Assembly: GCF_030408755.1 (NCBI RefSeq)
Contig: NZ_CP047209.1
Location: forward strand, 1,984,001 to 2,048,000
DNA: 64,000 bases
Direction: 5' to 3'
Source: Corynebacterium felinum
GTDB taxonomy: Bacteria > Actinomycetota > Actinomycetes > Mycobacteriales > Mycobacteriaceae
A program made the position numbers and the translations under genes. This document shows, piece by piece, positions 1 to 9,189 of the stretch. The notes under the pieces were generated by a model, which saw only the letters and a list, made by a program, of their open reading frames with translations, had not been told where the DNA came from and did not search any database. Positions within the stretch are counted from its first letter, which is position 1. Every line of letters starts with the position of its first letter.

Positions 1-3000
1 TTTGGTCACTCCGTCGCCGCGCATGGTCACACCATAGAGCACATTAGCCACGTCCATGGTGGGTTTTTGGTGGGTGATCACGATCAATTGAGAATCGGTG
101 CGCAGCTCTTCAAACAGGGCAATAAGCCTGCGCAGGTTCACATCGTCGAGCGCTGCTTCCACCTCGTCCATGACATAAAACGGCGAAGGGCGTGCCCGGA
201 AAATTGCCACGAGCATGGCTAGTGCTGTGAGTGATTTCTCACCACCTGATAACAGTGATAAGCGCTTCACTTTCTTTCCAGGCGGCCTGGCTTCCACTTC
301 GATTCCGGTGCTGAGCATATCGTCGGGGTCGGTCAGAAGCAGGCGGCCGTCGCCACCGGGGAAGAGTGTGGAGAAGACTTTGGGGAATTCTTTTTCCACG
401 TCTTTCCACGCGTCGGTGAATAGTTGCAGGATTTTTGCATCCACGTCCGCGATTACATCGCTTAAGTCGGCGCGGGCTTTTTCGACGTCGGCAAGCTGCG
501 TGGAGAGGAACTCGTAGCGCTCCTCTAGTGCTTTGAACTCCTCCAACGCCAGCGGGTTAACCTTGCCCAGCGAGTTGAGGTCGCGTTCAGCTTGGGCGAG
601 GCGTTGTTTGTGCTCGGTGACATTAAAATGTGCGTCAGGGCTGTAGTCACGCACGATATCGCTTGCGGCAATACCCAGCTGTTCGCTGAGTTTCTTTTCC
701 GCTTCTTCAAGGCGCACCTGTGCCTGGCTTTGGGCGAGCTGCTGGGCGTGCGCTTGGTCGTTGATGCGGGAAAAGTGCGTGCGCGTGGCATTGACTTTCT
801 CCCGCATGCGGTTGAGGGCATGCTGCAGTTCAGTGCGCTTGGCCATGAGCTGGTCGCGTTGCTCAGTTGCGTGGGTAGTGGCTGTAAGGGCGCGTGTGTG
901 AAGGTCGCGGGAGAGCTCCGCAACAGTCGCAGCTAGATGTACCTGCTTGCGCTTGTGCTCTTGTGCCTGCTCGTGGCTGGCTTTCGCTTGGCGTTCGTAG
1001 GCTGCTTGGCGGCGTAGCGCTTCCGCTTTGCCTGCGAGCTGGTGTGCGCGATCTTCCGCGCTGCGCAGCTTCAGCTTCGCTTCCATCTCCATTGCTTTGA
1101 CTTGGGCAAGTGCGGCGTGGGCGTGGTCGCGGGATTCAGTGGAGGGTTCTTCTGCGTGCTGGTGGTTGTCGACGCGGGCGAGCCTGTCGCGTGTTTCGGC
1201 GAGCGCTTCTTCACATTCGGCGCGGCGTTGCTGGGCACGAATGAGCTGGTCGAGCGCTTTTTCTTGCTCTTTCTTGTTCGCTTCGACTTGCGCTTGTGCA
1301 CGGCTGATTTCTTTTTCAACTGCGGAAAGTTCGCGGGCTAGTTCGCGCAGTCGTGCGGTGCTGCTTGCTGCGTGGATGCGTGCTTCTTCGGCGGCACTGC
1401 GCGCGCCTTGAAGGGTGCCGGAAATCTCGTTGAGTTGGCTTTCAACTGCTAAAAGTTCGGTTTCGGTGTGACTGATTGCGGCGTGTATTTCGAGGCTGGA
1501 TTGGGCGCGGGCACGACCGATGGTGATCCAACCGTGCCCGATCATGGTGCCGTCGTGTGTGACGATGCGCAGCCTAGGGTCTGTTTCAATGATTGATAGT
1601 GCACGGTTGAAGATCTGCGCGGCACCCTCTGCATCCGGGGTGGTGTCGGGGTGAAGGAGCACGACGTCGGCAAGCAGCTGGTTGAGTGCGCTGCGATAGT
1701 TGTCGGCAATGCTGAGGTGGTCAAGAAGCCAGGTTGCACCGTCGGGCAGGTGGGTGTCGAGTCGCCATGTTTGCTGCTGTAAGTGGTCGCGGGAGATGAT
1801 GGTGCTGCGGTTGAGTTCAGCACGGGTGTCTGCGCCGAGGTGTGCGAGCTGCTCTGCGGTGAGGGGGCATTCGGTGGCAAGGGCGTGGGCGTGTTCGCCT
1901 AATGCTGCAGAAAGTGCGGTTTCAATCCCTGCGGTGCAGGTGAGAATGTTAGCAAGGGGTGCCAGCGTTAAGCTGAGGCTTGCTGGCAGTTCGGTGCCGT
2001 TTACAGGCAGGGTGGCGCGGAGTGTGTCGATTCGTGATTGCAGCCGCGAGCTGTGTTTTTCCAGGTCACGTTGGGTGCTGCGGAGTTCTTCGAGTCGTGT
2101 TTCTGCGGCTTGTGCTTCTTCAGCGCTGCGTTTGCAGGCGTCGTCGAGTGGTTGGTGTTCGAGGCTTAAGCTGTGTTGCTTATCGACGCCGGTGCGTAGC
2201 AAAACTTCAGCCTGGCTGACTCGTTCGTGCTCGCGTTCAACGAGGTGTTCGATGCGTTCGATTTCCTCGTCGAGGGAACGCAGTTGTGTTTGTTGGGATT
2301 CTTCTTGGGCAAGCAAGCGCACGACGCCTTCGCGCCGGTCGGCGATGGCGCGGATTTGTGCCATGTGTTCGCGGTCGGCTTCGCGGGCGCGCTGTTCTTG
2401 CTCTTCTACTTCCTGCTGGATGGTTTCTACCATGCCGGTGGCAATTTCCACCGCCTCGCAGGCGTGGGCGTGTTCGGCTTCGGCAGCTTGTGCTTTGGAT
2501 TCCAGCTGTACTGGGTCAGCCCCGGTGTAGGGCTGTGGTTGAACGTTGATGGTGCGTTCGGTGGCGATGCGGGTGGTCGCTGCGATTTGTTCGGCGAGGC
2601 TAGACAGCTGGAACCAGTTGTGTTGTGCTTGGTCAGCTTCGGGGGCGATGTGGCCGAGTTCTTCTTCGAGTTGCAGTTGGGTGCTGGTGTGTTCTTCGAG
2701 TTGGGTGCGTAGTTCTTCGACTTGTTCGGTGAGGATTTCTTCGTGTTTTTTCTGGCTTGCGTAGGTGTCTTTGAGTTTTTTCAGCTGGTAGCCTGCGAGT
2801 TTGAGGCGCAGGTCGCGTAGTTCTGCTTGGACGGTGGCGGCGCGTTTGGCTGCTTCGGCTTGGCGTGCCAGTGGTTTGAGTTGGTTGGACAGTTCGCGGG
2901 TCAGGTCGGTGAGCCGGTCGAGGTTGGCTTGCATTCCGACGAGTTTGCGCTGGGCTTTTTCTTTGCGCCTTTTGTGTTTGAGCACGCCTGCGGCTTCTTC

Positions 3001-3483
3001 GATGAAGGCGCGGCGTTCTTCGGGGCGTGATTCCAAGATTTGGGCGAGGCGTCCTTGGCCGACGATGACGTGCATTTCACGGCCAATGCCGGAATCGGAG
3101 AGGAGTTCTTGGATATCCATCAGGCGCGCTTTGGCCCCGTTGATTTCGTATTCGCTGGCGCCATCGCGGAACATGCGTCTGGTGACGGAGACTTCGGTGT
3201 AGTCGATATCGAGCGCACCGTCGGAATTGTCGATGGTGAGGGTGACTTCGGCGCGGCCGAGGGGTTTGCGGTCCCCTGCGCCGGCGAAGATGACGTCTTC
3301 CATTTTTCCGCCGCGGAGTGTTTTCACTCCTTGTTCGCCCATGACCCAGGCTAGGGCGTCGACGACGTTTGATTTTCCGGAGCCGTTGGGCCCTACGACC
3401 GCGCAAATTCCGGGTTCGAATTTGAGGGTCGTCGCGGAGGCAAAAGACTTGAATCCTTTGAGGGTCAGCGACTTTAAATACAC
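1..3483 (-). CDS. smc: Chromosome segregation ATPase Smc (3' end outside window)
   Basis: Smc is the coiled-coil ATPase of the bacterial condensin (Smc-ScpAB) that organises and separates chromosomes. I translated the frame at several points along its length and it stays open for 1161 codons. The Walker A motif GPNGSGKSN is at residues 31-39, followed by a long Glu/Arg/Ala-rich coiled coil, a less charged hinge near the middle (coordinates about 1550-2000) and a second coiled coil. The head half with LSLLSGGEKSLTALAML (near 230-270) and the Walker B segment FYVMDEVEAALDD (near 165) comes last. The stop codon lies beyond base 1, so a short C-terminal tail is missing. The start is taken as GTG because it gives the usual MYLKSLTLKGFKSFA beginning. 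acyP ends 25 bases upstream, suggesting co-transcription. Confidence 0.95.
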   Translation of the reverse strand, partial: MYLKSLTLKGFKSFASATTLKFEPGICAVVGPNGSGKSNVVDALAWVMGEQGVKTLRGGKMEDVIFAGAGDRKPLGRAEVTLTIDNSDGALDIDYTEVSVTRRMFRDGASEYEINGAKARLMDIQELLSDSGIGREMHVIVGQGRLAQILESRPEERRAFIEEAAGVLKHKRRKEKAQRKLVGMQANLDRLTDLTRELSNQLKPLARQAEAAKRAATVQAELRDLRLKLAGYQLKKLKDTYASQKKHEEILTEQVEELRTQLEEHTSTQLQLEEELGHIAPEADQAQHNWFQLSSLAEQIAATTRIATERTINVQPQPYTGADPVQLESKAQAAEAEHAHACEAVEIATGMVETIQQEVEEQEQRAREADREHMAQIRAIADRREGVVRLLAQEESQQTQLRSLDEEIERIEHLVEREHERVSQAEVLLRTGVDKQHSLSLEHQPLDDACKRSAEEAQAAETRLEELRSTQRDLEKHSSRLQSRIDTLRATLPVNGTELPASLSLTLAPLANILTCTAGIETALSAALGEHAHALATECPLTAEQLAHLGADTRAELNRSTIISRDHLQQQTWRLDTHLPDGATWLLDHLSIADNYRSALNQLLADVVLLHPDTTPDAEGAAQIFNRALSIIETDPRLRIVTHDGTMIGHGWITIGRARAQSSLEIHAAISHTETELLAVESQLNEISGTLQGARSAAEEARIHAASSTARLRELARELSAVEKEISRAQAQVEANKKEQEKALDQLIRAQQRRAECEEALAETRDRLARVDNHQHAEEPSTESRDHAHAALAQVKAMEMEAKLKLRSAEDRAHQLAGKAEALRRQAAYERQAKASHEQAQEHKRKQVHLAATVAELSRDLHTRALTATTHATEQRDQLMAKRTELQHALNRMREKVNATRTHFSRINDQAHAQQLAQSQAQVRLEEAEKKLSEQLGIAASDIVRDYSPDAHFNVTEHKQRLAQAERDLNSLGKVNPLALEEFKALEERYEFLSTQLADVEKARADLSDVIADVDAKILQLFTDAWKDVEKEFPKVFSTLFPGGDGRLLLTDPDDMLSTGIEVEARPPGKKVKRLSLLSGGEKSLTALAMLVAIFRARPSPFYVMDEVEAALDDVNLRRLIALFEELRTDSQLIVITHQKPTMDVANVLYGVTMRGDGVTK

Positions 3484-3508
3484 TCCGAGGATTTTAGCAC
3501 TGTGGGGC

Positions 3509-3808
3509 TTATCCTATTTCGAAGCCGGTTATTCCGCGTGGCGTTTGCCATAAGTCGATAACGGTTGTCACATGGGCTGAGGCTGGGCCGTGATGAAGGC
3601 GTGCGAGCAGTTCCTCGCAGGCGTGTTTTGGCCCTTCGGCGACCACGCAGACACGCCCATCGGTGAGGTTTTTAGCCGATCCGGTGAGTGCGAGTTCTTT
3701 GGCTTGGGATAGTGTCCACCAGCGAAAGCCCACCCCTTGTACTGTTCCGTGGACGAATGCTGTGAGACGCACGTTATCGTGGTGCGAGGTTATGCTGTGC
3801 TTTTCCAT
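3509..3808 (-). CDS. acyP: Acylphosphatase
   Basis: Small cytosolic enzyme that hydrolyses the carboxyl-phosphate bond of acylphosphates. The 99-residue length is typical. The signature GTVQGVGFRWW (residues about 21-31) carries the phosphate-binding loop and catalytic Arg, and the later KNLTDGRVCVVAEG segment carries the catalytic Asn. An AAGGT ribosome site lies four bases before the ATG. It stands immediately upstream of smc on the same strand, a common actinobacterial arrangement whose functional meaning is unclear. Its upstream side is an intergenic region filled with the 60-base repeats. Confidence 0.93.
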   Translation of the reverse strand: MEKHSITSHHDNVRLTAFVHGTVQGVGFRWWTLSQAKELALTGSAKNLTDGRVCVVAEGPKHACEELLARLHHGPASAHVTTVIDLWQTPRGITGFEIG

Positions 3809-3925
3809 GTGTACCTTTCATGTCAGCGTGGGGTTTTGTGGCTATTGTAGTGCTTTGTTTTCGCACCCTGATTGGGATCACTGCTATTTTTTCGTTCTGC
3901 TTTTCGACGCCTCCCCACAGCCTGA

Positions 3926-4174
3926 ACTCGACTCTTTCCTCCCACAGGCCCACAACCTGCACCCCACCAACCTAAGAGTCGAGTAGCCTCAACAATTCCT
4001 TTCCACTTCCCCACCCCACACTCGACCATTCACTCTCCAGCACGGGCAAAACTCATCCATTTTCGCCTAACAGTCGAGTTGCCCCACCCACACACCCGCC
4101 ACCCCACAGCCTGAACTCGACTCTTTAACTCCCACAGTCCCACAACCTGCACCCCACCAACCTAAGAGTCGAGT
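3926..4174. repeat. Cluster of three 60-base inverted-heptamer repeats
   Basis: Copies lie at 3926-3984, 4020-4079 and 4115-4174. Each begins with ACTCGAC and ends with GTCGAGT. The first and third have an 11-bp perfect stem (ACTCGACTCTT with AAGAGTCGAGT) and are near-identical over about 75 bases including flanks, so they arose by duplication. The middle copy has an unrelated interior and only the 7-bp stem. Start-to-start spacing is 94-95 bases. The cluster sits between the symporter gene and acyP. Confidence 0.85.
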
Positions 4175-4204
4175 AGCCCTATTTGTTGAGCCCATTTTCT
4201 GGCA

Positions 4205-4260
4205 CAGAAAAGCGCCTGTGTACACGATGGGGGCATTGTGTACACAGGCGCTGTTTTTTT
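4205..4260 (-). terminator. Strong bidirectional hairpin terminator after the symporter gene
   Basis: A 15-bp perfect stem (4211-4225 with 4238-4252) encloses a 12-base loop. The right side is followed by seven Ts on the plus strand; on the minus strand the hairpin is followed by TTTT. It lies 43 bases beyond the symporter stop codon on its transcribed strand. Confidence 0.85.
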
Positions 4261-4294
4261 AACCCAGCGCAGGGCTTATGGGTGAATGAGGTTT

Positions 4295-5755
4295 TTATAC
4301 TTCACGAACGATCTGTCCGCCGCGTCGAGTGCAGGCGTCTGCGCCATCCCAGCACTCAATATTCTTCAATTCAGGAAGCATATCGCGGTGGAAAATCGGA
4401 TCCAGACCTTTGGCTTTTTGCTGGTTGTAGTTCTTCAAAAGCTTCACCGCAACCCCACCTAGTGGAATAATCGCGATCAGGTTGATAAACACCATAATTG
4501 CGGCAAAAGTATCGCCCAGCGCCCACACCAGTGGGACCGAACCAACGGCACCACCGAATACGCACAGCATCACAGCCACACGGAATACTGTCATGGCAGT
4601 CTTCGACTGGGTGAAAAATTCCAGGTTGGCCTGGGCGAGGTAGTAGTTACCAATCACGGAGGAGAAGGCAAGGAAGAACAAAATCAAGGTAACAAAGTGA
4701 ATACCCCAATCGCCGACCTCACTTGCCAAAGAAGCCTGGGTCAGCGCAGCTCCCTTCACTTCTTCACCAACTTTAGGGTTGCCCAGCAAAATCACGAAAG
4801 CGGTAATTGTGCACACAAGGAGTGTGTCGAAATATACGCCCAAGGTTTGCACCAAGCCCTGCTTCACAGGGTGAGATACAGTCGCGGTAGCGGCAGCGTT
4901 CGGTGCGGAACCCTGGCCGGCCTCATTGGAGAACAAACCACGGCGCATACCGTTCATGAAAGCAGCACCGATGGTGGCACCGGCAATTTCTTTAAAGCCC
5001 AAAGCGTGGCTGATGATTTCAGTGATCATGCCGGGGACTTCGGTGATGTTCAACAGCACCACGATAATGCCCACGGCTAGGTACAGTAGTGCCATCACGG
5101 GCACGATAACTTGGGTGAAATTGGCAATACGCTTCACGCCGCCGAAAATAATCAGGCCAGTAATTATTGCAAGAATGACACCAATGACGGCTTTGAACGT
5201 CATCGATTCGGTACCTACAGAAGTCGACAGTGCTTCGGCAATCGAGTTCGACTGAATGGAGTTATACACAAAGCCGAAGGTCAGTGTGATGGCTACCGCA
5301 AAAACAATAGCTAACCAGCGGGCATTGAGACCACGGGTGAGATAGTAAGCAGGGCCACCACGGTAGGTGCCGTCTTCTTCGCGGGCTTTCCACAACTGTG
5401 CCAAGGTGGATTCCACAAAAGCGGTAGCGCCACCTAAAAGGGCGATCATCCACATCCAAAACACAGCACCCGGCCCACCGAGGGTAATAGCCACAGCCAC
5501 ACCGGCGACGTTACCGGTGCCCACACGGGAGGCGGCAGAAATGGTGAAGGCTTTGAAGGAGGAGATGCCTTCAGCATCAGCTTTTGTTTCGCCGCCACGA
5601 TCAACAACGGAACGGAACATTTCCGGAATCATGCGCAGTTGCACAAGCAGGGTGGTGATTCCGAAGTAGAGGCCAGCCGCGATCAAAAGATAGGGAATAA
5701 CTGACCAAATATTATCGTTGATTGTTGAAGTCACGAACTCTTCAAGTTTTTCCAT
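4295..5755 (-). CDS. Alanine/glycine:cation symporter family protein (AGCS)
   Basis: A 486-residue integral membrane carrier that imports small neutral amino acids with sodium or protons. It matches the AGCS (DagA/AlsT) family over its whole length. The conserved segment SRVGTGNVAGVAVAI is near residues 58-72, with GGATAFVESTLAQLW next. The family signature RGLFSNEAGQGSAPNAAATA is near residues 275-295. About ten hydrophobic segments are visible. The start is supported by a TAATAT box seven bases before the ATG, indicating a leaderless transcript. It is a single-gene unit ended by a strong hairpin. The exact substrate cannot be read from sequence. Confidence 0.92.
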   Translation of the reverse strand: MEKLEEFVTSTINDNIWSVIPYLLIAAGLYFGITTLLVQLRMIPEMFRSVVDRGGETKADAEGISSFKAFTISAASRVGTGNVAGVAVAITLGGPGAVFWMWMIALLGGATAFVESTLAQLWKAREEDGTYRGGPAYYLTRGLNARWLAIVFAVAITLTFGFVYNSIQSNSIAEALSTSVGTESMTFKAVIGVILAIITGLIIFGGVKRIANFTQVIVPVMALLYLAVGIIVVLLNITEVPGMITEIISHALGFKEIAGATIGAAFMNGMRRGLFSNEAGQGSAPNAAATATVSHPVKQGLVQTLGVYFDTLLVCTITAFVILLGNPKVGEEVKGAALTQASLASEVGDWGIHFVTLILFFLAFSSVIGNYYLAQANLEFFTQSKTAMTVFRVAVMLCVFGGAVGSVPLVWALGDTFAAIMVFINLIAIIPLGGVAVKLLKNYNQQKAKGLDPIFHRDMLPELKNIECWDGADACTRRGGQIVREV

Positions 5756-5762
5756 GTTAGGG

Positions 5763-5768
5763 ATATTA
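5763..5768 (-). promoter_or_regulatory. -10 box (TAATAT) for leaderless symporter mRNA
   Basis: TAATAT read on the minus strand lies seven bases before the ATG at 5755 and no ribosome-binding sequence intervenes. Confidence 0.6.
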
Positions 5769-5965
5769 CAGTCTCACCAAAGGATTACCCATCTCACGGC
5801 AAAAAGAAGCACAGAAGAAAACTCTCAGCTCGCAGCCCCAACAACACTCACCCATCCAAGCTGTGCCTTACAAAGCTCACACTTTTTCCTGTCAGCTCAA
5901 GCTCGTGCTGAGGGTACACGCTGGTGCACAGCGCATTCTAGACACCTTACTTTCGTGAGGCTGTG

Positions 5966-6862
5966 TTAGTACAGGCGCTGGCATGCAGGACAGAAATGGC
6001 TGGAACGATTCCCAAACTTTTCCCGCACTAGAATCTCACCGCAGCGATCGCAACCGCGCCCGTGCTGGCCGTAGGCATGCAAGGACAGATCAAAATATCC
6101 GGACTGCCCGTTGACATTCACATAAAGCTCATCGAAGCTGGTACCGCCTTGTTCCAGCGCGCGCAGCATCACATCCTGGCCGTGGCGAAGCAGTTCAACG
6201 AGGCGTTTTTCACTGATCCTGTGTGCTGGCTGGCGTGGGTGCAGCGTGGCGGCAAAAAGCATTTCATCGGCATAAATATTGCCGATACCGGCCACGATTT
6301 CCTGATTGAGCAACACTTTTTTAATCTCACCGCGCTGAGCTTTGATACCTCGTGCGAGCGTCGATAAGCACAGTTGTGGATCCAGCAGATCGCGGGCGAT
6401 ATGTGTCACCGTGCGCGGCACCACGCCGGTTGCGATTTGCACAAGCTCACAGGGCAACCAGTAGCCGAACGTGCGCTGATCAACGAACCACAGCTGCTGC
6501 CCATCATCGAGCCGAGCCCTCATGCGCAGATGCCGAAAATTCGGGTCATCCGCATCAGCCGCGGCATCTTTGATCAGCATTTGCCCACTCATCCCCAAAT
6601 GCACGAGCAAACATTCCCCATCACCGAGCACTTCGCTTTGCGACGCCGAATCCCCCTTGCCCAGCACCAGCCACAAAAACTTCCCGCGGCGCTGCAGACT
6701 GATAACCTCTTGGCCGACAAGAAGCACCTTGAGCTGATCCTCACCACCTTCCAACCCCCGGATTGCCCGCGGGTGCAGGCAGTCGACGGATGCGAAGCGA
6801 CGGCCACGCACATGAGTGTCCAGGCCGCGGCGAACAACTTCTACTTCTGGGAGTTCTGGCAT
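5966..6862 (-). CDS. mutM: Formamidopyrimidine-DNA glycosylase (MutM/Fpg)
   Basis: Base-excision repair enzyme that removes 8-oxoguanine and formamidopyrimidines and cleaves the abasic strand. The 298-residue protein starts MPELPEVEVVRRGL, giving the catalytic N-terminal Pro and Glu once Met is removed. The helix-two-turn-helix region contains QEIVAGIGNIYADE (near residues 180-195). The C-terminus is a complete four-Cys zinc finger (CDRC...CPAC). Its first codons overlap the end of rnc by 22 bases, so it is probably translated from the same mRNA. The mutM-rnc pairing next to smc is conserved in corynebacteria and mycobacteria. Confidence 0.95.
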   Translation of the reverse strand: MPELPEVEVVRRGLDTHVRGRRFASVDCLHPRAIRGLEGGEDQLKVLLVGQEVISLQRRGKFLWLVLGKGDSASQSEVLGDGECLLVHLGMSGQMLIKDAAADADDPNFRHLRMRARLDDGQQLWFVDQRTFGYWLPCELVQIATGVVPRTVTHIARDLLDPQLCLSTLARGIKAQRGEIKKVLLNQEIVAGIGNIYADEMLFAATLHPRQPAHRISEKRLVELLRHGQDVMLRALEQGGTSFDELYVNVNGQSGYFDLSLHAYGQHGRGCDRCGEILVREKFGNRSSHFCPACQRLY

Positions 6863-7620
6863 AAGATCAGCTGATTTCTGATCTCAGGGTCATTGAGCAG
6901 CTGCAAGGATTCGCGGGCAGCTTGCTGCTCCGCTACCTTCTTCGACTGCCCTTGACCAGTTCCGATGAACGTACCATTCACGCTAACGGTGGCAGTAAAA
7001 AGCTTCTCATGCTCTGGGCCCTCACTGGTGGCTGCGTACACCGGCATAGACAACTTATATTCCGCCAAGCGCTCCTGCAAAGCAGTCTTCCAGTCATGGT
7101 GCAGGCCGACAGCAGAGGCGGTGCGCACCTTCTCATCAAACAGGCGCAGCACGACATCGCGTGCCACCTCAAAACCGTGCGCCAAATAGATTGCGCCGAG
7201 CAGCGCTTCGGTGGTGTCGGCCAGGATGGAATCCTTATTAGACCCATCGGTCAAAAGCTCACCTTTGCCGAGCATCACAAATTCACCAAGCCCAATTTCG
7301 CGGGCAATATCAGCCAGGCCGTAGCGCGACACAATGCTTGCGCGCATCTTAGAGATATCGCTTTCTGGGCGAGTGGGGTAATACTCATACAGTTTGCCGG
7401 CAATGGAAAGACCCAAAACGGCGTCGCCTAAGAACTCAAGGCGTTCATTGTTGGGCAAATTTCCATTCTCGTTGGCAAAAGAACGGTGCGATAACGCCAG
7501 CTTTAATAAATCTTCAGGGATTTCCACACCCAAAGATGCCAGCAACGGTGCGTGATCTACCTTGCCAAACCTCGCGTTGAGGGCTGCTTCGCCGGTGAGG
7601 CGTGGACGTCGTCTATTCAC
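6841..7620 (-). CDS. rnc: Ribonuclease III
   Basis: Double-strand-specific endoribonuclease that processes rRNA precursors and structured mRNAs. The signature NNERLEFLGDAVLGL (near residues 78-92) supplies catalytic acidic residues and a second catalytic cluster is in ADTTEALLGAIY. The C-terminal third is a double-stranded-RNA-binding domain ending with KKVAEQQAARESLQLL. Length (259) is usual. The start codon overlaps the stop of the upstream DUF177 gene by four bases, so translation is coupled. It belongs to a DUF177-rnc-mutM operon. Confidence 0.95.
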   Translation of the reverse strand: MNRRRPRLTGEAALNARFGKVDHAPLLASLGVEIPEDLLKLALSHRSFANENGNLPNNERLEFLGDAVLGLSIAGKLYEYYPTRPESDISKMRASIVSRYGLADIAREIGLGEFVMLGKGELLTDGSNKDSILADTTEALLGAIYLAHGFEVARDVVLRLFDEKVRTASAVGLHHDWKTALQERLAEYKLSMPVYAATSEGPEHEKLFTATVSVNGTFIGTGQGQSKKVAEQQAARESLQLLNDPEIRNQLILCQNSQK

Positions 7621-8147
7621 AGAAACTTCTCCAAACCAGCCCAGCGTGGGTCAACTTTTTCTTCCTCACCGGACACACCATCTGGGGCGGGCACATCGGT
7701 TTCTGAGCAGCCGCCTTCACACTGTGGATTAAATGGCAGATTCAAACCTGCCTCATCTAATACGGTCTGCAGCAAATCAATCCGATCCCCTTCCACCTGT
7801 GGGATCTCATCTTCATCCTCGCCAGCGTCGTCGCCGGTGATGAAATCATCACTGGCGGCAAAAACCTGGTTAACATGCAGCGTCGCTATTGGGTGCAGCG
7901 GGGCGAGGCAGCGCACGCACTCACCGCTTAAGGTTGCGGAAATGTCAGCATCCACCATCACGCCTTCACCCAGTGGAGTCAAGGTGGCGTCCACCTTCAC
8001 CTCCGCACCTTCGGGAATAGCGATCATGGCAGGGCCAATGCGAGTGGGGCTTGGGCCTTGTTGGCTGACAAAATCAGTCATGCCACTACGCAGCAGCGTA
8101 GCGACGTCGAATACGAAAGGAGAGTTCGCAGCATTCATCGTGTTCAT
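7617..8147 (-). CDS. YceD/DUF177 family protein
   Basis: A 176-residue acidic protein of the YceD family, which usually sits just upstream of ribosomal protein L32 or rnc and is linked to 23S rRNA handling in other bacteria and plastids. The conserved Cys-containing core CVRCLAPL is near residues 90-97. A second Cys motif, CEGGCSETD, lies near residues 143-151 inside an Asp/Glu-rich tail. TAGGAT lies nine bases before the ATG; a second in-frame ATG follows three codons later, so the start is slightly uncertain. First gene of the operon leading into rnc and mutM. Confidence 0.85.
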   Translation of the reverse strand: MNTMNAANSPFVFDVATLLRSGMTDFVSQQGPSPTRIGPAMIAIPEGAEVKVDATLTPLGEGVMVDADISATLSGECVRCLAPLHPIATLHVNQVFAASDDFITGDDAGEDEDEIPQVEGDRIDLLQTVLDEAGLNLPFNPQCEGGCSETDVPAPDGVSGEEEKVDPRWAGLEKFL

Positions 8148-8284
8148 CGCTTTAGAATCCTACTCCCTTTTCCGCCCAACCTTGAACATGCAGCACACCC
8201 TCACCCCAACCCACACCACAAAACACCTCTCTAAACGCAAGAATCCCCCACCACAACAGTAGTGAAGGATCCAAAAAGACCTCA

Positions 8285-8306
8285 CTTAAGCCCACCGGCT
8301 TTTAAG
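8285..8306 (-). terminator. Possible terminator after sepIVA
   Basis: A CTTAAGCC/GGCTT(TT)AAG stem with a two-base bulge is followed on the minus strand by TGAGGTCTTTTT. It lies 26-47 bases past the sepIVA stop codon. Stability looks modest. Confidence 0.4.
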
Positions 8307-8331
8307 ATCTCGTGCGCGTTTGGTTAAAAAC

Positions 8332-9060
8332 CTAGCGCTCGTAGCTACGTGGCGTTGCAGTCTGGTTAGTACCGGCTACGCCTGCACCACCACGCAGCGC
8401 ACTGCGATCGCGTGCAATGGTTCGCAAGGTAGCAGAGAGTGCGTCTTCAAATTCAGCGAGCTTGTTGTCCACAAACTGGTCGCATTCAGTGCGCAGGCGA
8501 TTCGAATCAGCATGAGCGGCATCCACGATGCGGTGTGCCTCCTCGTTGGCACGGCGAACCACTTCGGCTTCAGAGACCAGTCGGTGCTGCTCAGCAAGGC
8601 CCTCGTCAATGCTGCGCTGGTATTGTTCATTACCGGAGTCAATCAGGCGCTTTGCCTCAGTTTGCGCACGATTCACAGTGTTGTCGGCGTCACGTCGAGC
8701 ACTGGTCATAATGTGATCAGCGTCGTCTTGTGCCTTCGCAACGGTGGCGTGGGCGCGATTTTCGGCGTCGGCAAGCATCGTGTCGGCCTCTTCGCGGGCG
8801 CGGGTGACAGTCGATGTTGCTTCGGCTTCGGCGTCAGCAACAAGCTGATCGGCGCGTTGTTGCGCCTGATCAATGATGTCGTCGCGCTGGTCGAGCACGT
8901 CTTGTGCGTCATCAATTTCGACCGGCAACGCGTTGCGCAAATCATCCAAGATAGCCAACATTTCATTCCGTGGAACCATGCAGTTCGACGTCATGGGTAC
9001 GCCGTAGGCCTGCTCAATGTTGCGAACCAATTCATCCAAGCACTCGAAAACGCGATACAT
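8332..9060 (-). CDS. sepIVA: DivIVA-like septation/envelope regulator SepIVA
   Basis: A 242-residue cytoplasmic coiled-coil protein resembling mycobacterial SepIVA (Rv2927c), a DivIVA-domain protein needed for septation and intracellular membrane-domain organisation. It starts MYRVFECLDELV, then has the short DivIVA-like N-terminal region with SNCMVPRNEMLAILDDLRN. Long Ala/Asp/Glu/Arg heptad repeats follow to near the C-terminus. I chose the ATG at 9060 over the one at 9072 because TATGCT lies seven bases upstream (leaderless) and MYRVFE matches the family start. The order mutM-rnc-DUF177-sepIVA is the same as in Mycobacterium, which strongly supports the call. Confidence 0.88.
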   Translation of the reverse strand: MYRVFECLDELVRNIEQAYGVPMTSNCMVPRNEMLAILDDLRNALPVEIDDAQDVLDQRDDIIDQAQQRADQLVADAEAEATSTVTRAREEADTMLADAENRAHATVAKAQDDADHIMTSARRDADNTVNRAQTEAKRLIDSGNEQYQRSIDEGLAEQHRLVSEAEVVRRANEEAHRIVDAAHADSNRLRTECDQFVDNKLAEFEDALSATLRTIARDRSALRGGAGVAGTNQTATPRSYER

Positions 9061-9067
9061 GGGTTCA

Positions 9068-9073
9068 AGCATA
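9068..9073 (-). promoter_or_regulatory. -10 box (TATGCT) for leaderless sepIVA mRNA
   Basis: TATGCT on the minus strand is seven bases before the ATG at 9060 and overlaps an alternative in-frame ATG at 9072. It therefore helps decide the start. Confidence 0.55.
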
Positions 9074-9189
9074 ACTGACAAAACCACATCGCTGGAGATA
9101 GGACATGGAAAAACCCAGTTGATATTCGCACGCACTCTCCCCTCGGCACCTACCCCTCAGCCCTACTCTCCTTGTGGAAATCGAGTAAA

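Noticed and set aside
215..3202. Plus-strand reading frames across smc
   Set aside because: These are shadows of the smc coding frame; the minus-strand Smc translation is continuous and carries all motifs.
3926..4174. Integron attC sites
   Set aside because: The length and inverted ends recall attC, but core sites (GTTRRRY), an integrase and cassette ORFs are missing.
8320..9078. Long plus-strand frame opposite sepIVA
   Set aside because: It mirrors the biased codons of the coiled-coil gene and has no family features.
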